From assembly GCF_014349155.1 (NCBI RefSeq), contig NZ_JACSIT010000118.1, positions 78,512-142,511 of the forward strand: a DNA stretch of 64,000 nucleotides. The letters are read 5' to 3'. The position numbers and the translations under genes are program-made. The notes below the pieces were generated by a model. The model ran no database searches. It was not told where the DNA came from and was given only the letters and a program-made list of their open reading frames with translations. Below are positions 57,305 through 64,000 of this stretch, piece by piece. This stretch comes from Neolewinella lacunae. GTDB taxonomy: Bacteria; Bacteroidota; Bacteroidia; Chitinophagales; Saprospiraceae. Position 1 is the first letter of the stretch; every line of letters starts with the position of its first letter.

Positions 57305-57970
57305 CTATCCTCCCTGCCGTGCAGCCTTGACCATCCGTAAGGTTTCCGCGGCCAGGCGTTCGATGCCGGCGTAGTCTTCCGCCTTCAGCAGGTCGCTGCG
57401 CAGGAGCCCGGAGCCCATCCCCACGGCCACGGCCCCTTCGCCGAACCAGCGCCGGAGGTTCGCCGCCTCCAGGGAGACGCCGCCGGTGACCATGATGCTC
57501 GTCCAGGGCGAAGGTGCCAGCAAAGCCGAAATGAAGCCCGGAGCAACGGCGTTGCCGGGAAAGACTTTGACGATCTCCGCGCCCAGGCTCTCGGCGCGGG
57601 AAATCTCGCTGGGCGTGAAACAGCCCGGCATCCAGCCAATCTTGCGGCGGTTGCAGAGCGGGGCGATATCTTCGACGAGCATGGGACTGACGATGAAGTC
57701 GGCCCCCAGCTGAATGTACAGCGCCGCCGTAGGTGCATCCACGACCGAACCGACGCCCAGGGCCAGATCGGGGTAGTTGGCGCGACAGTGCTCGGCCAGC
57801 AGGTCGAAGACCTTGTGGGCCCCGACGCCGCGGTTGGTGAATTCGAAGGTGCGCAGGCCACCGGCGTAGACGGCGTCAATGACCTTGATGGCCTTGGCGG
57901 GGTCAGCGAGGTAGGCCAGGGGGACGATGGCTTGATCTAGAACGGTTTGGTAGACAGTGAGTCTTTGCAT
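57305..57970 (-). CDS. eda: KDPG/KHG aldolase
   Basis: 221 residues from the ATG at 57970 (MQRLTVYQTVLDQAIVPLAY); the frame reaches 58012. The catalytic pair is visible as FEFTNRG (Glu) and IVKVFPGNAVAPGF (Schiff-base Lys), with LGVGSVVDAPTAALYIQLGADFIVSP and the phosphate-binding VTGGVSLE. It splits 2-keto-3-deoxy-6-phosphogluconate into pyruvate and glyceraldehyde 3-phosphate. It follows kdgK on the same strand after a 425-bp gap, forming the last two steps of uronate breakdown. Confidence 0.93.
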   Translation of the reverse strand: MQRLTVYQTVLDQAIVPLAYLADPAKAIKVIDAVYAGGLRTFEFTNRGVGAHKVFDLLAEHCRANYPDLALGVGSVVDAPTAALYIQLGADFIVSPMLVEDIAPLCNRRKIGWMPGCFTPSEISRAESLGAEIVKVFPGNAVAPGFISALLAPSPWTSIMVTGGVSLEAANLRRWFGEGAVAVGMGSGLLRSDLLKAEDYAGIERLAAETLRMVKAARQGG

Positions 57971-58395
57971 GGGGGGGGATTTGTGAGAAGGTGGGGGTTT
58001 TAAAGGGGCCATTGATCCCTCTCCCTCGGTCCCTCTCCACAGGAGAGGGATGCCCCACTCGACTTCATTTTAATGACAAGCCATGTTTATTTTGGCCCGT
58101 TTAACTTTCCTTACGCTACTAGGAAGGACGTTCTTCGCAGTAGAGAGTGGTGACCTACTCGATTACATTTAAACGACGGGCCGAGTTTATTTTGGCCCGT
58201 TTGCTTTTTACTACGGTACGAAGAAAGACGCTAATGGTCTAACCAGGTTTTAGCGATGAAGTACCTTAAAAAGCAAAGGGAGGGCACAAAGTACTTTTGG
58301 AGGAGGAATAGACACGCGCGTCGAAGAATGGGGCTGGCTTTAACGACGTCGCCATCACCTTGCACCTGCGGCCGCGCCCAAAGACTTGAAATGGG
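57971..58395. repeat. Gene-free gap with a 100-bp imperfect duplication
   Basis: 58051-58150 and 58151-58250 align at a 100-bp offset: ACTCGA near the start, and TTTATTTTGGCCCGTTT at 58086 and 58186. A perfect hairpin CCCTCTCC-ACA-GGAGAGGG is at 58031-58049. The motif at 58362-58379 is copy 17. No gene is supported. Confidence 0.7.
58362..58379 (+). repeat. Dispersed 18-bp motif, copy 17
   Basis: Perfect copy, 17 bp beyond the kdgK stop codon, antisense to it. Confidence 0.87.
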
Positions 58396-59433
58396 TTAGC
58401 GGCTGACGCGGCCACTGCCGTCGCCGCCCATGAGGGCGAGGACTTCGTCGACCGTAACGAGGTTGGCGTCGCCGAAGATGGAGTGTTTGAGCGCGGAGGC
58501 CGCCACGGCGAAGCGGAGGGCTTTGGCGTCGTCTTCGGGCCAGGTGAGGAGCGCGTAAATGAGGCCGCCCATGAAGCTGTCGCCGCCGCCGACGCGGTCG
58601 ACGATGTGGCTGAGTTGGTAGGTGGGCGCGGTGAACATTTCCTGGCCGTCCCACATGACGCCCGACCAGGAATTGTGGCTGGCCGAGATGGAGCCGCGCA
58701 GGGTGGTGATCACTTTTTTGGCCTTCGGGAAGCGGGCCATGAGGGCCTTGCAAACGGGCAGGTAGGCCAGCGGATCCATGGTGTCGCCCTGGGTGACGTC
58801 GACGCTTTCGGGGTGGATATCGAAGTGCTTTTCGGCGTCTTCTTCGTTGCCGAGGATGATGTCGCAGTGCTCCACCAGGGCGGGCATGATTTCCTGGGGC
58901 GACTTCCCGTACTGCCACAGTTTTTTGCGGTAGTTGAGGTCTGTGGAAATGGTGATGCCCAGGCGGGAAGCGACTTGGCAGGCTTCGAGGCAGGCGTCGG
59001 CGGCCGTTTGGCTTAGGGCGGGAGTGATGCCCGTCCAGTGGAACCAATCTGCACCCTCGAAGACGCGTTCCCAGTCGATTTCCCCGGCCTGGAGGGTGGC
59101 CATGCCGGAGTGGTCGCGGTCGTAGACGACTTTGGAGCCGCGCTGCATGGCTCCCGTTTCGAGGAAGTAGATGCCAAGCCGCTCGCCGCCGCGGACGATG
59201 TGGCTGACGTCTACGCCCCGCCCGCGCAGGGCCATGAGGGCGCACTCGCCGAGGTCATTTTTTGGGAGGCGGGTGACGAAGCGGGCGTCCATCCCGAAAT
59301 TGGCCAGGGTGACGGCAACGTTGCTTTCGCCGCCCCCGTAAACGACGTCGAAAGAATCGGCCTGGCTGAAACGTTTCCAGCCCGGGGGGCTGAGGCGGAG
59401 CATGATTTCTCCGAAAGTGACGATGCGTGGCAA
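58396..59433 (-). CDS. kdgK: 2-keto-3-deoxygluconate kinase (PfkB family)
   Basis: 345 residues. Features of PfkB sugar kinases are GEIMLRLSPPG at the N-terminus, VVYGGGESNVAVTLANFG, DLNYRKKLW and the anion hole/catalytic base VDRVGGGDSFMGGLIYAL near 295. Strong similarity to KdgK is seen in the GEIMLR and STDLNYR regions. It phosphorylates KDG to feed the Eda aldolase encoded next. Alginate or pectin degradation gives KDG, which fits the PL5-type lyase nearby. Confidence 0.88.
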   Translation of the reverse strand: MPRIVTFGEIMLRLSPPGWKRFSQADSFDVVYGGGESNVAVTLANFGMDARFVTRLPKNDLGECALMALRGRGVDVSHIVRGGERLGIYFLETGAMQRGSKVVYDRDHSGMATLQAGEIDWERVFEGADWFHWTGITPALSQTAADACLEACQVASRLGITISTDLNYRKKLWQYGKSPQEIMPALVEHCDIILGNEEDAEKHFDIHPESVDVTQGDTMDPLAYLPVCKALMARFPKAKKVITTLRGSISASHNSWSGVMWDGQEMFTAPTYQLSHIVDRVGGGDSFMGGLIYALLTWPEDDAKALRFAVAASALKHSIFGDANLVTVDEVLALMGGDGSGRVSR

Positions 59434-59506
59434 GACGGTGTGATTTTGGTGGTGAAGGTAAGACGTTGGGAGGGGGGCGGGGCCCTTAATGCGTGAATGA
59501 GAGAAT

Positions 59507-59609
59507 GCGTGACCGCCGTAGGCCGCAGCGTAAGCTAATGGGCTATCGCGAGGGATAGGCGAGACGGGACTTAGGGCGTGACCGCCTTAGGCAGCAGCGT
59601 AGCTCATGG
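59507..59609. repeat. Short direct duplication
   Basis: GCGTGACCGCCGTAGG at 59507 recurs as GCGTGACCGCCTTAGG at 59576, each followed by a GCAGCGTA word. It fills the 196-bp gap between kdgK and the VOC gene. Confidence 0.65.
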
Positions 59610-59629
59610 TGTAAGCCGGGGGCCAAGGA

Positions 59630-60094
59630 TCACTTCAGTTCTGAAAGTATCAATTTTGTCTGTAGCATGGTGTTCTTTATGGCTTTGTCCCGCACCAGGG
59701 GGTCCTCGCTGTGAATTAATTCAAAATATTCAATGGGGACCACTTGCCAGGATAAGCCGTATTTGTCTTTGCACCATCCGCAAGCACCTTCCGCTCCGCC
59801 GTCTCTGGTAAGGGCATCCCAAAAATAATCCGTTTCCGCCTGGTCTTTGGTGTTGATCACAAAAGAAACGGCTTCGTTGAATTTGAACAAGGGGCCAGCA
59901 GCTAAGATGCTGAACTCCATGCCGGCTATTTCAATTACGGCGGTTTCAATTCCCGTGTCGTTGCCACTTTCGTCGCTGCCGAACGTGCGAAAATCTTTCA
60001 GCTTACCGTCTTTGAAGATGGACAGGTAGTATTCGGCTACGGCCTTGGCATCTTTTTCTACCCACAAGTAAGGGGTGATTTTTTGTGTACTCAT
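59630..60094 (-). CDS. VOC/PhnB-like protein (3-demethylubiquinone methyltransferase-like fold)
   Basis: 154 residues beginning MSTQKITPYLWVEKDAKAVA, with a YYLSIFKDGK strand-helix, IEIAGMEFSILAAGPLFKFNEAVSFVI and CGWCKDKYGLSWQVVP. This is the PF06983-type vicinal-oxygen-chelate fold. Members are mostly uncharacterised, and the methyltransferase name is historical. The gene is AT-rich relative to kdgK. Confidence 0.88.
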   Translation of the reverse strand: MSTQKITPYLWVEKDAKAVAEYYLSIFKDGKLKDFRTFGSDESGNDTGIETAVIEIAGMEFSILAAGPLFKFNEAVSFVINTKDQAETDYFWDALTRDGGAEGACGWCKDKYGLSWQVVPIEYFELIHSEDPLVRDKAIKNTMLQTKLILSELK

Positions 60095-60126
60095 CGGTTT
60101 GGTTTTACTGTTTAGACTGGATTTAT

Positions 60127-61011
60127 TTACAATTTACGCTTTTTCCGTAGGGTTTTTATCCAGTGGAGCGCTTTTTTGAGGGGTTGGGGGGATTCCGAAA
60201 ATGCGGTGTTGTGACCTAACGCTGGAAACAAGTGGTGTTCGTAATCTTTACCCGAAGCTTTGAGCTGGTTTAAATGCTCGATGGATAGGTTAACGGGAAC
60301 CTGAATGTCCTTCCCACCAAAAATCCAAAGTCCCGGAATGGTGAGTTTACTAAGTGCATCCTGTGGATCGATTGCTGCAAACTGGTACTTGTCGGGATCA
60401 TTTTTAATGTGTTCGCGAGCATCTGCTTCGGTGTGGGCGTCCCAGAATTTTTCATCGCCGTTCGTGTAAAATTGAAACCTCAACTGCTCTAGTGTGGTGA
60501 TGACTGGCCCACTGAAAATGAGCATGAATTTTACATCGCTATTTTTTTCGGCCGCCAGAGGAATTATCCATCCGGCCTGGCTAAAGCCGATGAGTCCAAT
60601 TGGGATCTTTTTATTTTTCACATAGGGAAGCAATGTATTTATTGCCGCACTTGCGTCGTGAGACAATAGATGGAGGTTGGTCGAGTCAATATTATTGGTA
60701 CCAACCGATGGTCCGACGTACACACCACCGGAAGCTCCCACGCCCCGTTTATCATAGGTCAATACCGCTATGCCTTCTTTTGCCAGAACCTTAGCGAATT
60801 CTATTTCCCTTTTTACGGGGTCAGACCCGTGAACTATTACTACTGCGGCAAAGGGCTTTTTAGGCATTACCATTGAGCCAGCTAGCGTGTCGCCCTGACT
60901 TTCAAATTTGACCTCTTGAATGGTGAAGTTGTTGGATTGAGCGAACGCTATTGCTGGGGATAGGGCTATGAATAGGCAGAGGGATAAATTACGGAAAAAG
61001 TTAAATCTCAT
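60127..61011 (-). CDS. Secreted alpha/beta hydrolase
   Basis: 294 residues from the ATG at 61011, with signal peptide LCLFIALSPAIAFAQ. The fold shows AAVVIVHGSDPVKRE (oxyanion strand), AVLTYDKRGVGASGG, nucleophile elbow IGLIGFSQAGWI, IFGGKDIQVPV with the acid, and FPALGHNTAFS with the histidine. It is probably an esterase or acyl hydrolase of the dienelactone-hydrolase/S9-like group; substrate unknown. Confidence 0.88.
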   Translation of the reverse strand: MRFNFFRNLSLCLFIALSPAIAFAQSNNFTIQEVKFESQGDTLAGSMVMPKKPFAAVVIVHGSDPVKREIEFAKVLAKEGIAVLTYDKRGVGASGGVYVGPSVGTNNIDSTNLHLLSHDASAAINTLLPYVKNKKIPIGLIGFSQAGWIIPLAAEKNSDVKFMLIFSGPVITTLEQLRFQFYTNGDEKFWDAHTEADAREHIKNDPDKYQFAAIDPQDALSKLTIPGLWIFGGKDIQVPVNLSIEHLNQLKASGKDYEHHLFPALGHNTAFSESPQPLKKALHWIKTLRKKRKL

Positions 61012-61124
61012 ATGGTGCAAATATTTAACATCTGTTTTAAACCTATCCAGAGGGCGGCGTTTTGAGGGGCGTACAAATCGACGGCCCACGCTGACACCAC
61101 CGGCAATCACTCATCATCGCCCCC

Positions 61125-61859
61125 TCACACCCCCACCATAGTCATCCCCACCGGATACACCTCCCCCAACAACCCACTTATCCACTGGTAAAGCGCCTCA
61201 TCCGTCGTGAAGTCCTGGTCGCCGAGGTCAAGGACGAGCACGGGAAAATCTTTCTGCCCCCGGAAATAACTGAAGTAGGCGGTCTGGACGGATTCCAGGT
61301 AATCGTCGCTGATGTCTTGTTCGTAGCTGCGGCCGCGCTTGGCGATGTGGGCCTGCAAAACCTCCACGGGCCGGTGGAGGTACACGATGAGGTCGGGGTT
61401 GGGAAAGCCCGCGTCCATGACCTTGAACAGCCGACTAAACAGGCGAAATTCCTCCTCCGAGAGCGAGTTGCGCGCAAAAAGCAGGGTCTTGATGAAGAGG
61501 TAATCCGCCACCACGCCGTTGGTGAAGAGGTCCGCTTGCGCCAGCTCGCTCTGCAACTGCTTATGGCGTTCGGCCATGAAAAACAGCTCGACGGGGAAGG
61601 CGTAGCGTTCCGGCTCCCGGTAAAAAGGCGGCAAAAAAGGATTGTCGCTGAATTCCTCCAGGATCAGCCGACGGTTGTGGTCTGCGGCCAAACGACTGGC
61701 CAGCGTGGTCTTGCCAGCGCCGATGTTGCCTTCAATGGCCAGAAAGGGGGGAAGCGAAGTTGCGATGGTGCGGGGTGTTTCGGAAGTCAGGTAGTACTTT
61801 CGGCAATGATACTGCTTGCCAATGAAATCTAAGCAACTAACCCTCGGTCTCGGCGCCAA
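61125..61859 (-). CDS. Deoxynucleoside kinase
   Basis: The P-loop LAIEGNIGAGKTTLASRLA, LEEFSDNPFLPPFYREPERYAFPVELFFMAERHKQL, DYLFIKTLLFARN and LHRPVEVLQAHIAKRGRSYEQDI are the deoxyadenosine/deoxyguanosine kinase signatures. The only ATG upstream of the P-loop is at 61859, which makes a 244-residue protein and overlaps the divergent folK by 38 bp. The family usually starts just before the P-loop, so a non-ATG start (for example CTG at 61790) is a real alternative. It salvages deoxynucleosides. Confidence 0.85.
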   Translation of the reverse strand: MAPRPRVSCLDFIGKQYHCRKYYLTSETPRTIATSLPPFLAIEGNIGAGKTTLASRLAADHNRRLILEEFSDNPFLPPFYREPERYAFPVELFFMAERHKQLQSELAQADLFTNGVVADYLFIKTLLFARNSLSEEEFRLFSRLFKVMDAGFPNPDLIVYLHRPVEVLQAHIAKRGRSYEQDISDDYLESVQTAYFSYFRGQKDFPVLVLDLGDQDFTTDEALYQWISGLLGEVYPVGMTMVGV

Positions 61860-62277
61860 CCTCGGCGACCGTCACGCTACCCTCGCCCAGGCCCGCGAAC
61901 TGCTCGTCGACCAATTTGGTCCCCTAATAGCCGCCTCCCAACTGCTCCAAACCGCCGCCTGGGGCCGTACCGACCAACCCGATTTCCTCAACCAGGTCAT
62001 CATCATAAAATGGACGCCCCCCGCACACCTCCAGCGGGTGCCGGAGCAATTGCATTTTCTCCTCAACGGCATCCAGGCCACCGAAGCCCAGCTCGGGCGC
62101 ACCCGCGATCTGCACTGGGGACCCCGCACCTGCGACGTAGACCTCATCTTCGTCGACGACCTCCGCTACGAAGACGAACGCATCAACCTCCCCCACCCCT
62201 GGTGGCGGGAACGGGACTTCGTCGGCGGCATCATCCACCGGGAACTCAGGGCGTTTTTGCCCTGGCCGGGGAGGTGA
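61822..62277 (+). CDS. folK: HPPK, 2-amino-4-hydroxy-6-hydroxymethyldihydropteridine pyrophosphokinase
   Basis: 151 residues from the ATG at 61822; ATG at 61816 is also possible. Motifs are LGLGANLGDRHATL, FLNQVIII, GRTRDLHWGPRTCDVDLIFVDD (with the Mg-binding aspartates) and INLPHPWWRERDFVGG. It transfers pyrophosphate from ATP to the pterin in folate synthesis. It starts inside the longest frame of the divergent deoxynucleoside kinase. Confidence 0.93.
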   Translation: MKSKQLTLGLGANLGDRHATLAQARELLVDQFGPLIAASQLLQTAAWGRTDQPDFLNQVIIIKWTPPAHLQRVPEQLHFLLNGIQATEAQLGRTRDLHWGPRTCDVDLIFVDDLRYEDERINLPHPWWRERDFVGGIIHRELRAFLPWPGR

Positions 62278-62531
62278 GGAAGAGTGAAAGATGAAAAAAG
62301 ACTGGAGAAATCACCCCACACATACTACCCCTCCCCCAACCCCTCCCCATGTGGGAGGGGAGCCCAGAGGTTTACTGATCATTTCAAGAGATTTGATTTT
62401 GAAAGAAGGATTTCTTTAAAGACTTTTCGTTAGTCATAGCGATAAACGCCCACCTCGGCTGATGATAAGCGAATAAAAAAACACTCCGAAAAAAAGAAAA
62501 AAGACAAACGAGGTCACCCCTCTCCCATGGG
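62278..62531. other. Gene-free gap before the IS
   Basis: A perfect hairpin CCCCTCCC-CATGT-GGGAGGGG at 62340-62360 lies 62 bp after folK, without a T-run. The remainder is AT-rich with no gene that I can support. Confidence 0.5.
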
Positions 62532-64000
62532 GCTACTCTCCCTACACAAGTTTATTCGTTAAAACATCGCATATTTACCTCATGGAGATTCGTTTAAAAA
62601 AAGATTTGACAAGATCAGCTCGCTGATCCGTCTGAGCCTGACATGCGTTGTAAACCGCTTCGGCTCGAACAAGGCCGAGCAAGTAGCCACAGAACGGTTT
62701 ATGAACAATGAAAATGTCACGCTGGAAGACTTGGGAGAGTTACTCTCAGCACCTTGTCACTTGCAAGACTTGGATCATGTCGTGTTGGTTCAAGACACCA
62801 CGCAGTACAACTTCGAGGCACACCGAGGGCGGTTTTCGGCGGATGATGCCGATATTGGCGTTCTGGGGGATAACCGTTCGCTGGGTCTGTTCGTGCATCC
62901 GACCTTGGGCTTCGATGAGGCAACGGGGATTCCGTTTGGGATTACCGACTTAGCAATCTACCAGTTGCCAGAGGATCGGGAACTGAAAGCAAACAGGGGT
63001 TATACCAAGCAGCCCATCACCGAAAAGCATTCTTACCGTTGGATCAAGTCAATAGAGGATAGTGTGGCCAAGATGCCAAAGGTGAAAAACTTTACAGCCA
63101 TTGCTGACCGGGAAGCCGATATGTATGAGCTCTTCGCCCACCCCTTTGATAGCCGGGTTAAGTTGTTGATCAGAAGTGCACAAAACCGTAAATTAGCCAA
63201 TGGACAGTTGCTTCATGCCTATCTGGACGACCAGCCCTGGCAAGGGGAGTACGAGTTGGAAATCAAGGGCAATAAAAAACGGTGCGACCGCACCGCCCAG
63301 ATGACCATCAGGTGGTCAACTGTAGAAGTTGTTTGTCCTTCTAGTTTACATCGGCTGAAAAAAGATCATCCAGCTACAATTTCCATACAGGCCATAGAAG
63401 TCAAAGAGATAGAAGCGGGGGAAAGGGCCGAAGGGGAAGAACCTCTCCACTGGTATCTGTACACTACTCATGAGGTAACAAACTTGGTGCAGGCACTTCA
63501 AGCTGTCGAGTGGTACGTCAAGCGTTGGTGGATAGAGGACTTCTTTCGCCTCACTAAAAGTCAGGGGTTCGAGCTGGAGAAAAGTCAATTTAGTAGTGGA
63601 ATGGCACTCAAACGACTAATCTACTTGGTTTACGGGGAGGCAATCAAGGTGCTGGCGTTGCGACAAGGTCGAACACTAACCGTTTCAGATAGTGCCAGGC
63701 TCGTCTTTGATAATGTAGAACTCCTCTTGCTAAAAGCATTGCTCCCTAAACTGGAAGGACGTACGGCTAGCCAGGCCAACCAGAACCCTACCAATAGTAT
63801 TGCTTGGGCTGTATGGATTATCGCCCGACTAGGAGGCTGGACACCAAGAAACATCAACGTGAGACCCCCAGGCGTGATCACATTGCTTAGCGGGCTAAAG
63901 ATTTTCAAGCAACGACTCGAAGGGTTTAAATTGATCTACAGTCAAATATCACCCTAATTTCTAATGATTTTTGCCCCAAAACTTGTGTAGGGAGAGTAGC
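62532..64000 (+). mobile_element. IS4-family insertion sequence
   Basis: The left inverted repeat (62532-62553) starts GCTACTCTCCCTACACAAG and the right one (63979-64000) is its exact complement over 22 bp, ending on the last base of the window. One transposase is encoded. The target duplication cannot be seen because the right flank is missing. Confidence 0.93.
62582..63957 (+). CDS. IS4-family transposase, probably made by -1 frameshifting
   Basis: The main frame (ATG at 62701, 418 residues) has the DDE catalytic pattern: D in LVQDTTQYNF, D in FTAIADREADMY, E in the YREK motif (YVKRWWIEDFFRLTK). Protein-like sequence continues upstream in the same frame (VVNRFGSNKAEQVATERF) to a stop at 62560 but has no ATG. 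An ATG at 62582 in the other frame reaches a T3A7G tract, where a -1 slip would join the two and restore an ordinary N-terminal domain. Either the shift is programmed or the gene has lost a base. Confidence 0.8.

Noticed and set aside
62121..62140. A motif-like GCACCTGCGACG inside folK
   Set aside because: It encodes the conserved RTCDVD of HPPK and lacks the second arm, so it is coding coincidence.
62532..64000. The IS4 element as the source of the MITE transposase
   Set aside because: Its inverted repeats (GCTACTCTCCC) do not resemble the MITE ends (TAGGCTGT).

Overview
The window looks like a chromosome segment of a Bacteroidota bacterium, probably Saprospiria/Lewinella-like. The signs are promoters of the TTTG-N19-TAnnTTTG type, LptD, DUF2911 and DUF6503-type lipoproteins, a MJ0619-like radical SAM protein, FolE/QueD and a Bacteroidota-style type I-B (Csp1/Csp2-like) cas operon. 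Taxonomy is inferred from gene content only. Most chromosomal genes are visibly GC-rich. The cas operon, the lipoprotein trio at 26.8-29.9 kb, the RAYT gene and the IS are visibly more AT-rich.

Layout. 1-1801: 3' end of an unknown gene, then a sorbosone-dehydrogenase-like lipoprotein. 2016-10642: a giant CRISPR array that I counted by hand as 133 full repeats plus one decayed repeat, read from the minus strand out of a leader at 10643-10840 carrying a near-ideal promoter. 10841-20337: minus-strand operon WYL regulator-cas6-cas5-cas8-cas7-cas3-cas4-cas1-cas2, running straight into the array. 20.6-37.4 kb: exonuclease, di-haem RoxA-like protein plus catalase-like protein, S41 protease, CsgG/FlgO-like trio, pirin, an SDR/Lgt-like/radical-SAM/membrane-protein operon, two DUF2911 proteins. 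37.7-48.1 kb: dynamin-like GTPase, folE-queD, DUF6503-like lipoprotein, TIM-barrel protein, LptD, amidase. 48.3-62.3 kb: typA, tRNA-Leu(UAA), PL5-type lyase, ppk1, RAYT, two lipoproteins, eda, kdgK, VOC protein, alpha/beta hydrolase, deoxynucleoside kinase, folK. 62532-64000: an IS4-family element whose right inverted repeat ends exactly at the window edge.

Repeats are the most unusual part. (1) An 18-bp bipartite motif, GCACCTGCGNNNGCGCCC, occurs 17 times, mostly between genes and often 30-150 bp upstream of a start codon in sense orientation. Its outer arms are fixed and three central bases vary. (2) A roughly 220-bp MITE family has TAGGCTGT termini and 10-bp target duplications; one copy carries a second, different MITE nested inside it, also with a perfect 10-bp duplication. 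(3) A RAYT transposase gene is flanked by six copies of a REP-like arm. (4) Several short hairpin and tandem families fill the remaining gaps.

How genes work together: the cas genes and array form one co-directional immune locus. Cas1, Cas2 and Cas4 acquire spacers, Cas6 processes crRNA, and Cas5/7/8 with Cas3 interfere. Eda and KdgK complete 2-keto-3-deoxygluconate catabolism and may serve the PL5-type alginate lyase about 5 kb away. FolE, QueD and, at a distance, FolK belong to pterin metabolism.
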